Shown here: positions 45,532 through 54,402 of the stretch, piece by piece
Layout: each line of letters starts with the position of its first letter
How positions within the stretch are numbered: position 1 is the first letter of the stretch
NCBI GenBank assembly: GCA_029973955.1
Contig: JARKQJ010000205.1
Coordinates: 62,001 to 126,000 of the forward strand
Source: Paludibaculum sp.
Lineage (GTDB): Bacteria > Acidobacteriota > Terriglobia > Bryobacterales > Bryobacteraceae
Length of the DNA stretch: 64,000 bases
Direction: 5' to 3'
Notes under the pieces: model-generated
The model's database searches: none
What the model was told of the DNA's origin: nothing
Seen by the model: only the letters and a program-made list of their open reading frames with translations
Made by a program: the position numbers and the translations under genes

Positions 45532-45830
45532 GCGATCTCGATCGCCTGATCCACGAACCCGCGCGCCTCGCCATCGTGGCTCTGCTCGCCGGCGTCAAGG
45601 AGGCGGACTTCCTCTGGCTGATGCGCGAGTCCGAGTTGACGAAAGGGAACCTTTCCAGCCATCTGGCCCGGCTCGAAGAGGCCGGCTATGTGGAGATCGA
45701 AAAGACGTTCCGCGGCAAGATCCCGCTCACGCTGCTCCGTCTCACCAGGACCGGCGCCACCGCCTTCGCCGCGTACAAAAAGCAGATGAACGGACTGCTG
45801 GCGAAGAGCAGCGTTTACCGCGGCCGCTAG
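45528..45830 (+). CDS. Small winged-helix transcriptional regulator
   Basis: GTG at 45528 overlaps the upstream stop (GTGA) and gives 100 residues. The whole protein is one winged-helix DNA-binding domain: DRLIHEPARLAIVALLAGVKEADFLWLMRESELTKGNLSSHLARLEEAGYVEIEKTFRGKIPLTLLRLTRTGATAFAAYKKQMNGLL. This matches the family of small MarR/ArsR-like regulators (HTH_34 type), which bind palindromes as dimers. It is made with the membrane protein upstream and is the prime candidate to bind the palindrome at 44857-44879. No metal-binding cysteines are present, so the signal it senses, if any, is unclear. Confidence 0.88.
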   Translation: MSDLDRLIHEPARLAIVALLAGVKEADFLWLMRESELTKGNLSSHLARLEEAGYVEIEKTFRGKIPLTLLRLTRTGATAFAAYKKQMNGLLAKSSVYRGR

Positions 45831-45841
45831 ACCCTGCCGCG

Positions 45842-47497
45842 CTAGACGCCCGCCCAGTTCCGTCGCTCGACAAACGTTTCAGGCTCGTAAGTGATGCCCT
45901 GTTCCAGGCGCTTCTCCTCGCGCTTGGTGAGCCACAGCATGATCGGACCCAGCATCGCCGCCGCCGCCGAAGAGAAGCTGCCGCACTCGCGCGAAATCTC
46001 CTTGCGCAGCGAGTGGATCCGGTCCGCCACCGCCTCGTTGGTCTTCTTCATGTGGTGCTCCATCGCCCAGAGCAGCGCCGAATACGAAGTCTGCAGCGCT
46101 CGCGCCTCGCGGTCGAAACGCTCGCGCACCCGCAGATCCGGATGCAGCCTGTACTTGCGGATGCCCTCCAGCGTAGTCCGGCAGATGCGGTACAGCGAGG
46201 GGCCGTTCAGTTCGAAGTCGCGCCCAAAGGCCCAGTCCAGAAACTTCTTGGAGTCGTCGTGCGAGATGAACGGGTGCTTCCAGTTGAACTTCCACTGCCC
46301 GTGCACATCCGCCAGATCCATGTCGATCAGCGTGCCTTCCTGCTCCATGCGCGCGTGCAGCGGCGTCCCCGGCAGCGGCGTGTACAGCATGAACTGGTGG
46401 AAATCGGTCTCATGCGAGCACGCGTAGTCGATCTCCTCGCCGATGTTCTCGGGCGTGTGATGGTGCATCCCGACGATCGACGAGCCCAGCACGCGAATGC
46501 CGTTCTCCCGCAGTTGGCGCGTGAGTGTCAGCGTGTCATGGCCGGAGAGCTTGGCATAGCCGCTGTGCGGCGATTCCAGGCCCATCCAGATCCACGAAAC
46601 GCCCAGCTCCACCAGCTCTTCCATCGTGTACTTGCGAATGGCGTTTGCTGAGGAGAAAACGTACAGCTCCCAGCTCTTGCGCGCCTCTTTCATGCATTCC
46701 AGCAACTCAATGGCGCGCGAGCGATGCAGCAGGAAGTTCTCGTCCATCACGAAGAAGGATTTGAAGTGAAATGCGCTTTCGGCCTCCTCCATCGCGTTGT
46801 AGATCTCACGCCCGGAGTTGAAGAAGTTGATGAACTTGCCTTTGCCGCCGAAAAAGGCCGACGTGGTGCAGAAGTCGCAGCCTAGCGGGCAGCCGACCGA
46901 AGGGATGATCGTAGCCGCCGTGGACCCGAGCGAGTGCGGCAGCTTCAGCCCCATCACGCGGTGTCCGAAGCCCGAGGCGATTTGAGGATGATGGATCGGC
47001 TGATGGGGATCCTGATCGAGGAACGAGCGCATCCAGCTCACGCCCTCTCCTCTGACGATGTGGTCGGCGTCGATCATGTGGTCGAGCCCGGGGATGGCCG
47101 TGACGTGGCCCCCGATCACGATCGTCGAATGCGGCGAGAGCCTTCGCACGATCTGGCACATCTCCCGCACCTTGCCGATGTTCACGATGATCGAGCTGAT
47201 GCCCACGACGTCGTAGCGATTCTCCGTCAGCTCCTTCTCGAACGCCTCCCGCGTCGGGAAGTCCAGAACCGTCGAGGGATTCTCAATGTTCTGCTGGATG
47301 AACATGATCCCCCAGGAGCGATGGAAGATCCGCAACGAGTACGGCCCCTGCGCTCGCGTCACCTGGTTGTGGTAAAGCTCCATCGGATTGATGGAGCGCG
47401 AGCCGAATTCGTCGTCCTGGGCGTAAGGTCCGAATACGGAAGTGAGCAGGACGCGGGCCTGGCGGCCCTTGGGGTGGGAAACAGTTGAAACGTTCAT
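45842..47497 (-). CDS. B12-binding radical SAM enzyme
   Basis: 551 residues. The N-terminal ~150 residues form a cobalamin-binding-type Rossmann domain (DVVGISSIIVNIGKVREMCQIVRRLSPHSTIVIGGH). The radical SAM cluster motif is C203-P-L-G-C207-D-F-C210 in IIPSVGCPLGCDFCTTSAFFGGKG, followed by FFVMDENFLLHRSRAIELLECMKE and WIWMGLESPHSGYAKLSGHDT. Members of this class methylate unactivated carbon or phosphorus, or form rings, in lipid and natural-product pathways; the substrate here cannot be named. The His of the lower cobalamin ligand (DxHxxG) is not seen, as in many class B proteins. Monocistronic and separate from trpB upstream. Confidence 0.9.
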   Translation of the reverse strand: MNVSTVSHPKGRQARVLLTSVFGPYAQDDEFGSRSINPMELYHNQVTRAQGPYSLRIFHRSWGIMFIQQNIENPSTVLDFPTREAFEKELTENRYDVVGISSIIVNIGKVREMCQIVRRLSPHSTIVIGGHVTAIPGLDHMIDADHIVRGEGVSWMRSFLDQDPHQPIHHPQIASGFGHRVMGLKLPHSLGSTAATIIPSVGCPLGCDFCTTSAFFGGKGKFINFFNSGREIYNAMEEAESAFHFKSFFVMDENFLLHRSRAIELLECMKEARKSWELYVFSSANAIRKYTMEELVELGVSWIWMGLESPHSGYAKLSGHDTLTLTRQLRENGIRVLGSSIVGMHHHTPENIGEEIDYACSHETDFHQFMLYTPLPGTPLHARMEQEGTLIDMDLADVHGQWKFNWKHPFISHDDSKKFLDWAFGRDFELNGPSLYRICRTTLEGIRKYRLHPDLRVRERFDREARALQTSYSALLWAMEHHMKKTNEAVADRIHSLRKEISRECGSFSSAAAAMLGPIMLWLTKREEKRLEQGITYEPETFVERRNWAGV

Positions 47498-47574
47498 TGC
47501 AGGCCAGCGCGGCTCAAGGGATTGAGCCCCGCTTGTCTGATTTTAGCGCGCCTTCAACGGCGAATAGGGGGAGC

Positions 47575-47601
47575 AGGGGCCGGATCTTCGCTCCGGCCCC
47601 T
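47575..47601. terminator. Strong hairpin downstream of the trpB2 gene
   Basis: AGGGGCCGGA (47575-47584) pairs with TCCGGCCCCT (47592-47601) around a 7-nt loop, just after the trpB2 stop (47610, minus strand). No U-tract follows on either strand, so it may be a Rho-assisted terminator or an RNA-stabilising hairpin. Confidence 0.35.
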
Positions 47602-47609
47602 CGAACCTG

Positions 47610-48971
47610 TTACGGCAGGGAAGGCAGCCCGGACAGCGCCATCGCCAGTTCGGACTCGTCATACGCCTGGTCCACCAGCTTGCCCGCGAAATAATCCGTA
47701 TACGCCTGCATGTCGAAGTGCCCGTGGCCGGAAAGCCCGAACAGAATCGTCTCCGCCTTGCCCTCCGCCTTGCACCGCAGCGCTTCGTCAATCGCGCCGC
47801 GCACGGCGTGATTGGACTCCGGCGCCGGCACAATCCCTTCCGCCCGCGCGAACTGCACGCCCGCCTCGAAGCACGCAATCTGGTGGTAGGCGCGCGCCTC
47901 CATCAATCCCAGTTCGGCGCAGTGGCTCACCAGCGCACCCATGCCGTGATACCGCAGCCCGCCGGCGTGGAGGCCCGGCGGCGTAAACGCGCTGCCCAGC
48001 GTGTGCATCTTCATCAGCGGCGTGAGATGGGCCGTGTCCCCGAAATCGTAGGCGTACTTGCCGCGCGTGAGCGTTGGGCACGACGCCGGTTCGATCGCCA
48101 CGATCCGCGGCTTGGGCCCGCCCCGCAGCCCGGCGCCAATGAACGGGAAAGCCAGCCCCGCGAAGTTGGACCCGCCGCCCGCGCACGCAACCACCACGTC
48201 CGGATAGTCGTCCGCCATCGCAAGCTGCTCTATCGCCTCCACACCGATCACCGTCTGGTGCAGCAACACGTGATTCAACACGCTCCCCAGCGCATACTTG
48301 GTGTCGTCGGCCTGCGCCGCCACTTCCACCGCTTCGCTGATCGCGATGCCCAGGCTGCCGGGGTGGTCGGGATTCTTGGCCAGAATCGCCCGGCCCGAAT
48401 TCGTCTCATTCGACGGCGAAGCCACGCAGCGCGCGCCGTAGGTCTCCATCAGCGCGCGGCGGTAAGGCTTCTGGTTATAGCTCACCCGCACCATGTAGAT
48501 CTCGATCTGCAGATCGAACAGCGAGCCGGCCAGCGCCAGCGACGAGCCCCACTGCCCCGCGCCCGTCTCCGTCACAATCCGCTTCACCCCGGCTTCCTTG
48601 TTGTAGAAAGCCTGGGCAATCGCCGTGTTCGGCTTGTGCGAACCCGCCGGGCTCACGCCTTCGTACTTGTAATAGATCTTCGCCGGAGTATCCAGCACCT
48701 GCTCCAGACGTCTCGCGCGGAACAGCGGGCTCGGACGCCACTGCCGGTAGATCTCGCGGACCGGCGTAGGAATCTCAACTTCGCGATCGGTGGAAACTTC
48801 CTGCAGAATCAGGCTCATCGGAAACAGCGGAGCCAGGTCGTCCGGCCCCACCGGCTGCATCGTGCAGGGGTGCAGCACCGCCGGCGGCGGCGCCGGCAGA
48901 TCCGCGATGATGTTGTACCAGGTCTTAGGAATGCGGGACTCGTCGAGAACGTATTTGATGGAATCGCTCAT
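47610..48971 (-). CDS. trpB: Tryptophan synthase beta-like protein (TrpB2 type)
   Basis: 453 residues, longer than classical TrpB (~400), with the TrpB2-type N-terminal extension ([47 protein letters not shown]). The PLP lysine is Lys113 in [19 protein letters not shown], and the glycine-rich phosphate loop is [19 protein letters not shown]. TrpB2 enzymes condense serine and indole without the alpha subunit, either as a stand-alone synthase or to salvage indole. No trpA or other trp gene is close by, which agrees with a solitary role. A strong hairpin lies just after its stop. Confidence 0.9.
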   Translation of the reverse strand: MSDSIKYVLDESRIPKTWYNIIADLPAPPPAVLHPCTMQPVGPDDLAPLFPMSLILQEVSTDREVEIPTPVREIYRQWRPSPLFRARRLEQVLDTPAKIYYKYEGVSPAGSHKPNTAIAQAFYNKEAGVKRIVTETGAGQWGSSLALAGSLFDLQIEIYMVRVSYNQKPYRRALMETYGARCVASPSNETNSGRAILAKNPDHPGSLGIAISEAVEVAAQADDTKYALGSVLNHVLLHQTVIGVEAIEQLAMADDYPDVVVACAGGGSNFAGLAFPFIGAGLRGGPKPRIVAIEPASCPTLTRGKYAYDFGDTAHLTPLMKMHTLGSAFTPPGLHAGGLRYHGMGALVSHCAELGLMEARAYHQIACFEAGVQFARAEGIVPAPESNHAVRGAIDEALRCKAEGKAETILFGLSGHGHFDMQAYTDYFAGKLVDQAYDESELAMALSGLPSLP

Positions 48972-49054
48972 GATGGTTGGGCTCCAACTGGGATGGAACC
49001 CGCGATTGTATCAAGAGTCAGTCGTCATAGAATAGGACCGAGGCATCCGCATCC

Positions 49055-50521
49055 ATGCATCGAACTCTTATCGCTCTTCTGCTCGCCGCGCCGCTTCTCT
49101 GCGCTCAGACGACCACCGCACCCGCCAAAATCAAGACCTTGCTCATCACCGGCGGCCCCGTCGGCGGACACGACTGGCAACGCGTCTCCCCCGTACTGAA
49201 GAAGACCCTCGAAGACACCGGCCGCTTCGACGTGCGCGTCACCGAGGAGTTCCGCGGCGCAGGCCCCGAGACCCTCAAGAGCTACGACCTCGTCGTCCTC
49301 AACTACTACGACGGCCGCAACAAGGATTACGCCTGGGGCGAGCGCGCCCAGAACGCTCTGCTCGACTACGTCAAGTCCGGCAAGGGCCTCGTCATGTACC
49401 ACTTCTCCACGGCTTCTTTCCTCGAATGGCCCGAATACGAAAAGCTCAGCGGCGCCAACTGGCGCCCCAACAACGGCCATCACTCCGCCGCGCACGACTT
49501 CACAGTCGAGATCACGGATCCCGATCATCCCATCACCAGGGGCCTGAAAAAGAAGTTGCACCAACCCGTCGACGAACTCTACGCGAACCTCAAATGGCAG
49601 CCCGCTGGCTCCTATCACGTCCTCGCCACCGCCTGGGACGACCACAAACTCTACGAAGGCAAAGCTAAGCAGCCCACCCCCGGAGACGGCCTCAACCAGC
49701 CCATGCTCTGGACCCTCAACTACGGCCAGGGCCGCGTCTTCGCCACCGTGCTCGGCCACGACCCGGCCGCCGTCAAAACGCCGGCCTTCGTCGTCACCTT
49801 CACGCGCGGCGCCGAGTGGGCCGCCACCGGCGCCGTCACTCTCCCCATCCCGCCCGCTCTCGCCGAAGGCGCGAAGCGCGAAGATCCACAGCCCCGAGAA
49901 GTCACGCCCGGCGTCGGCGCCGCGCCCCCCTCGGATGCCGTCATCCTCTTCGACGGCAAAAGCATGGCCGGCTGGCTGAAGCCCAATGGCTCGCCCTCAG
50001 GCTGCCAGGCGGCCAACGGCGAGATGGTCTGCCGCACCGGCTCCGGCGACGCCGTGACGGAGAAGAAGTTCAAGTCCGCCCAGTTGCACCTCGAGTTCTT
50101 CATCCCTTCCATGCCCGCGCAGAAGGGGCAGCTCAAGGGCAACAGCGGCGTCTACCTCCAGGGCCTCACTGAAGTTCAGGTGCTCGATGGCTACCAGAAC
50201 CCCACCTATCCCACCGGCGTCGTAGGCGCCATCTACGATCAATATCCGCCCGCCGTGAATGCCTCGCGCAAGCCCGAGCAATGGTCCAGCTACGACATCG
50301 TCTTCCATGCCCCCGTATGCAGCGAGCGCGGTCAGGAACTCCAGCCCGGCAGCATGACGGTCTTCCTCAATGGCGTGCTCGTGCAGGACCACAAGGAACT
50401 GCGCTTCCGCAAGGCCATGTGCGAGCCCGGACCCCTGCTGCTCCAGGACCATTCCGGCTTCCCCGGCGCCCCCGATACCACCATGAAGTTCCGCAATATC
50501 TGGTACCGCCCGCTCGACTAA
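49055..50521 (+). CDS. ThuA-like domain fused to DUF1080
   Basis: 488 residues with a signal peptide (MHRTLIALLLAAPLLCAQ). Residues about 25-260 are a ThuA/glutamine-amidotransferase-like domain (IKTLLITGGPVGGHDWQRVSPVLKKTLEDTG ... YVKSGKGLVMYHFSTASF ... PMLWTLNYGQGRVFATVLGHD). Residues about 295-488 are a DUF1080 jelly roll (DAVILFDGKSMAGWLKPNG ... FRNIWYRPLD), a family with 3-keto-disaccharide hydrolase members. The combination points to keto-sugar handling outside the cytoplasm, in keeping with the Gfo/Idh oxidoreductase nearby. The last 64 bp, with following bases, are duplicated at 51966-52029 (see the rearrangement entry). Confidence 0.88.
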   Translation: MHRTLIALLLAAPLLCAQTTTAPAKIKTLLITGGPVGGHDWQRVSPVLKKTLEDTGRFDVRVTEEFRGAGPETLKSYDLVVLNYYDGRNKDYAWGERAQNALLDYVKSGKGLVMYHFSTASFLEWPEYEKLSGANWRPNNGHHSAAHDFTVEITDPDHPITRGLKKKLHQPVDELYANLKWQPAGSYHVLATAWDDHKLYEGKAKQPTPGDGLNQPMLWTLNYGQGRVFATVLGHDPAAVKTPAFVVTFTRGAEWAATGAVTLPIPPALAEGAKREDPQPREVTPGVGAAPPSDAVILFDGKSMAGWLKPNGSPSGCQAANGEMVCRTGSGDAVTEKKFKSAQLHLEFFIPSMPAQKGQLKGNSGVYLQGLTEVQVLDGYQNPTYPTGVVGAIYDQYPPAVNASRKPEQWSSYDIVFHAPVCSERGQELQPGSMTVFLNGVLVQDHKELRFRKAMCEPGPLLLQDHSGFPGAPDTTMKFRNIWYRPLD

Positions 50522-50717
50522 CCCGCGGACGCAGTTGGATGAGTTGCGGCGAATCGCTTGGAAGCCAGGCAGAGTGCCACGGCCCTGCATCCGTAATCTC
50601 GGAAAGCCGAACGAGTCCGCCAAATCAGGGAAAAGTCGGAAGCAATGGCTCCAAACTGCGTTGGACAGATCGGCAATATCCACACGAGCGCTCCGCGCAG
50701 GAGCCTCCTGAACAGGC

Positions 50718-51707
50718 TTACTGGTGTATCTCTTTGTAGTTCCGGATAACTCCGTCCCAGCCCAATAGAGAGAACGAATCGTTCTCGACAGAAAGCAGGA
50801 ATGGAACCGCCGACATGACCTTGACGGCCGCGTCATTTTCCCCCCGCACGCGGTAGGATCGCACCTGCAATCCGCGTGAGTCGAATTCAACCAGACGCAG
50901 CCCTTCTGCCGCCTTGTGTGGCGCCAGGAAAAAGAACTGGTTTCCGTCGGTCCCCGGGAAGTGCGCGGTCACATACCTTGGACGGGAGCCGACGGGAAGA
51001 TTGGAGCCATTCATTCGTTTCAAGGAATCTTCCACCTCCGCTCCGCTGAGCTTCAGAGGTGGAAGTGCCGTCAGGCTACCGTCCGCAACATTGTAGGGTT
51101 GCACCTGGAGGGTGGCGGTTTCGATCAGGAGGATTGTATCCGGCTTGCTGAACGAGAGGAAGATAAAGCCTGGAAACGCGGGGTGCTGTGCGGAGCCCAG
51201 CAGCGCCCTCGTCCTGCAGTCATACACAGCAATGCGGGACAGAATGGCCGAGCCGCTGCGTTCGAGGCCCAGGAGCGCCAGGCGGTCCCCGGAGATTGTG
51301 GCGAAGGTGACTTCCGGAATGATGGGGAACGACGCCCATTGCCCACTCCGCGTGTCCAGCAGCCGGCCGCTAGGCGCCGGACTACCTTGGCCGGGAAGAA
51401 ATACCCAACCGCCTCCCGCTGCGGCGGCTTGCCCCTTGTAGGAATCCAGCCCGTTGAAGCTGGAGCCGCCGCTGTTGCTAAGTGATAGCCGGAGTTTGGC
51501 ATCGGTGAAACGCCTCGCCCCGGCGCCAAGCACGAGAACCGCGGACTGGTTTTCATGCATGGAAAAGAAACCGATCCGGCGCTCGGATGCGGTAATGTTC
51601 ATTTGTAAATCATTGATACTTTGCGGAGTTAACACCTGCTGCGCAAAACACGCAGAAGCTGTGGCAACCAAAACTAGGATGGAAGACAAACGAAGAACGT
51701 GAGACAT
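50718..51707 (-). CDS. Secreted beta-propeller-like protein of unknown function
   Basis: The ATG at 51707 gives a signal peptide (MSHVLRLSSILVLVATASACFAQQ) and has GGAGGG just upstream; a further in-frame ATG at 51821 adds unconserved residues in an AT-rich region. The 329-residue mature region is beta-rich with repeating strands such as SAVLVLGAGARRF, RIAVYDCRTRALLGSAQH, TILLIETATLQVQPYNVADGSL and QVRSYRVRGENDAAVKV, as in propellers. No named family is recognised. It sits inside the segment bounded by the direct repeats of the ThuA-DUF1080 3' end, and its composition is less GC-rich than its neighbours, so it may have been acquired. Confidence 0.6.
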   Translation of the reverse strand: MSHVLRLSSILVLVATASACFAQQVLTPQSINDLQMNITASERRIGFFSMHENQSAVLVLGAGARRFTDAKLRLSLSNSGGSSFNGLDSYKGQAAAAGGGWVFLPGQGSPAPSGRLLDTRSGQWASFPIIPEVTFATISGDRLALLGLERSGSAILSRIAVYDCRTRALLGSAQHPAFPGFIFLSFSKPDTILLIETATLQVQPYNVADGSLTALPPLKLSGAEVEDSLKRMNGSNLPVGSRPRYVTAHFPGTDGNQFFFLAPHKAAEGLRLVEFDSRGLQVRSYRVRGENDAAVKVMSAVPFLLSVENDSFSLLGWDGVIRNYKEIHQ

Positions 51708-52019
51708 CGTCCCTCCGGCCCGAATATAGGGGGGGGGTAAATGAAAGTCAAAGAGTCTTTGGATAGGTACATAGTTGGCAATTAGGAAGTCAATCCGGGC
51801 ATTACACTCCTTGCGGTTCACTCCTAATAAGGAGTCTGTGTTGGAATATGCCGGATGGATCCGAAGCTAAGGCCTCAGGATGACTGCACGACCAGCCCGG
51901 GCCGACTCCCGCGCCGCCTCCAGAATCTCCGCGACAATCAGATGATTCTCCAGCAAAGATAGCCCCGTCGCCCCCGGCACCACCATGAAGTTCCGCAAGA
52001 TCTGGTACCGCCCGCTCGA
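51708..52019. other. Intergenic region with AT-rich leader and rearrangement scar
   Basis: This 312-bp gap holds no gene. It contains a run of nine G (51729-51737), the inverted repeat ACTCCT-AATA-AGGAGT (51820-51835), and from 51904 the remains of two neighbouring genes. Confidence 0.7.
51904..51967 (-). pseudogene. Fragment of the Gfo/Idh oxidoreductase 3' end
   Basis: These 64 bp match 53259-53322, the C-terminal coding end of the oxidoreductase gene, at 59 of 64 positions. The copy covers roughly the last ENHLIVAEILEAARES-type helix. It stops abruptly at CCCCG (51963-51967), where the ThuA-DUF1080 fragment begins. Confidence 0.85.
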
Positions 52020-52029
52020 CTAACCCGCG
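51966..52029 (+). repeat. Direct repeat of the ThuA-DUF1080 3' end
   Basis: These 64 bp match 50464-50527 at 60 of 64 positions and include the final codons, the stop and six bases beyond. The copy runs straight into, and supplies, the last codons of the serine hydrolase on the other strand (stop at 52020-52022). Confidence 0.9.
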
Positions 52030-53207
52030 TACACCGCGCGCTCGAACTCATTCAGCAGGCCCAGCGCCTCTCTGTCGGCGAACGGCAGGTACTGCATCAG
52101 GATCACGCCGCACATCCTGCGGCGCGGATCGGCCCAGTAATAGGTGTTGTAAAACCCGGCCCACGCCAGCGAATTCGCTGAGCGGCCTGCCTCATAAGCA
52201 TCCGTGTTGAGTAGGAATCCGTAGGTCCACTTCTCCGTGTGGCCTGGTTGGATGTCCACATCCGCTGAGAGGTTCGGGCGGGCTGTCTTCATCTTGCCCG
52301 CGCTCAGTTCGCCAATCTGGTTCACCCTCATCAGTGCCACGGTTCGGGGCTGGAGAATACGCACTCCCCCCGGCCCTGCCCCATCGTTGAGGATCATCTG
52401 CAGAAAGCGGATGTAATCGGCGGCCGTCGAATAAAGGCCGCCTCCGCCGTTGAACGATTTCGGTGCTTCAGGCAGTTCGCGTTTCTGCTGCCCCAGCGCA
52501 CCAGAGCCGTCGCGCAGATACCACGAGACCAGCCGCTCGAACTTGGACACCGGTACCAGGTAGCTCGTATCCGCCATGCCCAGCGGTTCGAGGATGTTCT
52601 TCTGAAAATACGCCTCCAGCGTGACTCCAGAAATCCTCTCCACCAGGCGGCCCGCCACGTCGATCCCCGTCCCGTACTGCCACGCCGTGCCGGGCTCGAA
52701 TAGAAGCGGGCCAGGCCGACGCGGCGGCTTCGCGGCGTTGTAGCGGAGCAGGCGCGCGCTCCAGATGTCGTAGCCGAGCCCGCTGGTGTGGGTGAGCAGA
52801 TGGTGCAGCGTCACCGCGGTCTTGGCCCGTCGCAGCATCGGCTTGCCCTCATCGTCGAACTCCTCGAGAACTTCGATCTGCTCGAACTCATTCAGGAGTT
52901 TGCTGATCGGCTCGTGGAGTTGGAGTCTGCCCTGCTCCACCAGTTGCAGCGCCGCCACCGTCGTAATCGCCTTGGTCATCGAGGCAATGGAGAAGATGCT
53001 GTCGGGCCGCGCGCGCACCCCGCTGTCGTCTCTCCTGCCGAAGGCGCCCTCATGCAGCACCTGCTTGTCCGTTGCTGCCATCGCGGCCACGCAGGGTATG
53101 CCGCGCGCGGCGATCCCTTCCCTGAGTACCCGGTCGATGGAGGAACTCCGCGGTGCGGCGGCGGCTACCGCGCTGGTCAGGAACGCCCGGCGGTGAAGGG
53201 CTCTCAT
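52020..53207 (-). CDS. Class C beta-lactamase-like serine hydrolase
   Basis: 395 residues with a Tat-like or Sec leader (MRALHRRAFLTSAVAAAAP). The SxxK motif is S76-M-T-K79 in IFSIASMTKAITTVAALQLVE. The usual Y-x-N segment reads WQYGTGIDVAGRLVE, and GHTEKWTYGFLL near residue 330 stands at the place of the third motif. The LLTHTSGLGYD sequence is typical of the serine beta-lactamase/esterase (PBP4*-like) group, which act mostly as esterases or D-aminopeptidases. The last codons are formed by the duplicated ThuA-DUF1080 end, so the C-terminus may be altered. It lies 17 bp after the Gfo/Idh gene on the same strand. Confidence 0.87.
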   Translation of the reverse strand: MRALHRRAFLTSAVAAAAPRSSSIDRVLREGIAARGIPCVAAMAATDKQVLHEGAFGRRDDSGVRARPDSIFSIASMTKAITTVAALQLVEQGRLQLHEPISKLLNEFEQIEVLEEFDDEGKPMLRRAKTAVTLHHLLTHTSGLGYDIWSARLLRYNAAKPPRRPGPLLFEPGTAWQYGTGIDVAGRLVERISGVTLEAYFQKNILEPLGMADTSYLVPVSKFERLVSWYLRDGSGALGQQKRELPEAPKSFNGGGGLYSTAADYIRFLQMILNDGAGPGGVRILQPRTVALMRVNQIGELSAGKMKTARPNLSADVDIQPGHTEKWTYGFLLNTDAYEAGRSANSLAWAGFYNTYYWADPRRRMCGVILMQYLPFADREALGLLNEFERAVYAG

Positions 53208-53224
53208 GATGCTTCGATGTTAGC

Positions 53225-54307
53225 TCATGGAAGCCGCACAACCTTGCCCGTGCGCGCGGACTCCCGCGCCGCCTCCAGAATCTCCGTGACAATCAGGTTA
53301 TTCTCCAGCGAAGAAAGCCCCGCCGGCTTCACCCGCCCGCGCGCCACTGCCGTCAGGTAGCTCACCGGATCCGCTTCATCCGCCGGCAGTGGTTCCAGCG
53401 CCGGCTGCTGCTCGCCCTTCGCCTTCGGCTCGCGCAGTCGCATCGTGTTGCCGCCCACGGCGTGCGCATATCCGTTCTGCGCATAAACCTCCAGGTCCTT
53501 CCGGCTGTAAGGCCAGTTCCACGAGCCTTCGATGATCCCCACCGCACCCTTGTACTCCACCAGGATGTTGGCTTCGTCGTCCACCTTCGGATAGATCGCC
53601 GGCTTGAACTGCTGTGTGAGCGCGCGCACGGAAATCGGGCGCTCGTTCTCCATCAGCCACGTCATCAGATTCGCGCCATAACAGCCAAAATCGAACAGCG
53701 CCCCCGCGCCGTTCTTCACGGGATCTGTCAGCCAGTTCAGAAACTCGGGACCCACGCCGATCTCCTTCGGGCCTTCGTGCCCGTCCATCGCCACCATCTT
53801 CCGGATCGGCCCATACGCCGGCTGGCGAATCGTTTTGTAGATCGCCGCGTGGCTGCGGTACCACGTCGTCTCATAGTTCACCACCACGGGAATCCCGCTC
53901 TGCTGTGCCGCGCGCTGGATGCGGCGCGCATGCTCCATGGAGACCGCCAGCGGCTTTTCCATCATCACCGGCAGACGCCGCCGCGCCGCGGCTTCCACAA
54001 TCGCCGGGTGATCGAACGTGGACGAAAACGCCGCCACCGCCTCCGGTTTCACCTGGTCGAGCATCGCCTCCAGCGAGGTGAAGAAGATTTTAGGATTTAG
54101 GTGAAAGCGCTCCGCATACGCTTTGTGGAGCGCGGCATCCGGATCCGAGATCCCCACGATCACCACGTCTTTCCCTTGACAGGAACGTAGAAACCCCGCG
54201 GCGTGCCCGTGCGTGAGGCCCGCAATCGCCAGGCGGAGCGGCTCGGCCGAGGTCAGTCCAGATAGTAGAACGGCTGCGAAAACGAGGCGGCGCATTCCAT
54301 TGAGCAT
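53225..54307 (-). CDS. Gfo/Idh/MocA family oxidoreductase
   Basis: 360 residues with an exported leader (MLNGMRRLVFAAVLLSGLTSAEP; an ATG at 54295 is an alternative). The NAD(P)-binding domain reads LRLAIAGLTHGHAAGFLRSC, continues with VGISDPD and MMEKPLAVSMEHARRI (the EKP motif), and the C-terminal domain has NGAGALFDFGCYGANLMTWLM. The usual GxGxxG is replaced by AGLTHGH. Exported members of this family, common in Acidobacteriota and Planctomycetota, act on sugars, in line with the nearby DUF1080 protein. A 64-bp piece of its 3' end is found at 51904. Confidence 0.87.
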   Translation of the reverse strand: MLNGMRRLVFAAVLLSGLTSAEPLRLAIAGLTHGHAAGFLRSCQGKDVVIVGISDPDAALHKAYAERFHLNPKIFFTSLEAMLDQVKPEAVAAFSSTFDHPAIVEAAARRRLPVMMEKPLAVSMEHARRIQRAAQQSGIPVVVNYETTWYRSHAAIYKTIRQPAYGPIRKMVAMDGHEGPKEIGVGPEFLNWLTDPVKNGAGALFDFGCYGANLMTWLMENERPISVRALTQQFKPAIYPKVDDEANILVEYKGAVGIIEGSWNWPYSRKDLEVYAQNGYAHAVGGNTMRLREPKAKGEQQPALEPLPADEADPVSYLTAVARGRVKPAGLSSLENNLIVTEILEAARESARTGKVVRLP

Positions 54308-54402
54308 ATATCGGCGGATACAATGAGAACAGGGATACGACTCTCGTAATCGGCGGACCGGCTCCCGACCCTATACTGGACCAGACCATAAACGCCAGAG
54401 CA

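Noticed and set aside
47718-49199. 493-codon plus-strand frame across trpB2
   Set aside because: Antisense shadow; the TrpB2 motifs on the other strand are unambiguous.
50529-50664. Inverted repeat ACGCAGTT-GG / CCAAACTGCGT as a miniature mobile element
   Set aside because: Only about 10 bp match, the inner sequence does not pair, and no target-site duplication is visible.
51729-51737. Run of nine G as a phase-variation tract
   Set aside because: It lies upstream of the gene start outside clear promoter elements; could equally be a sequencing or assembly artefact.
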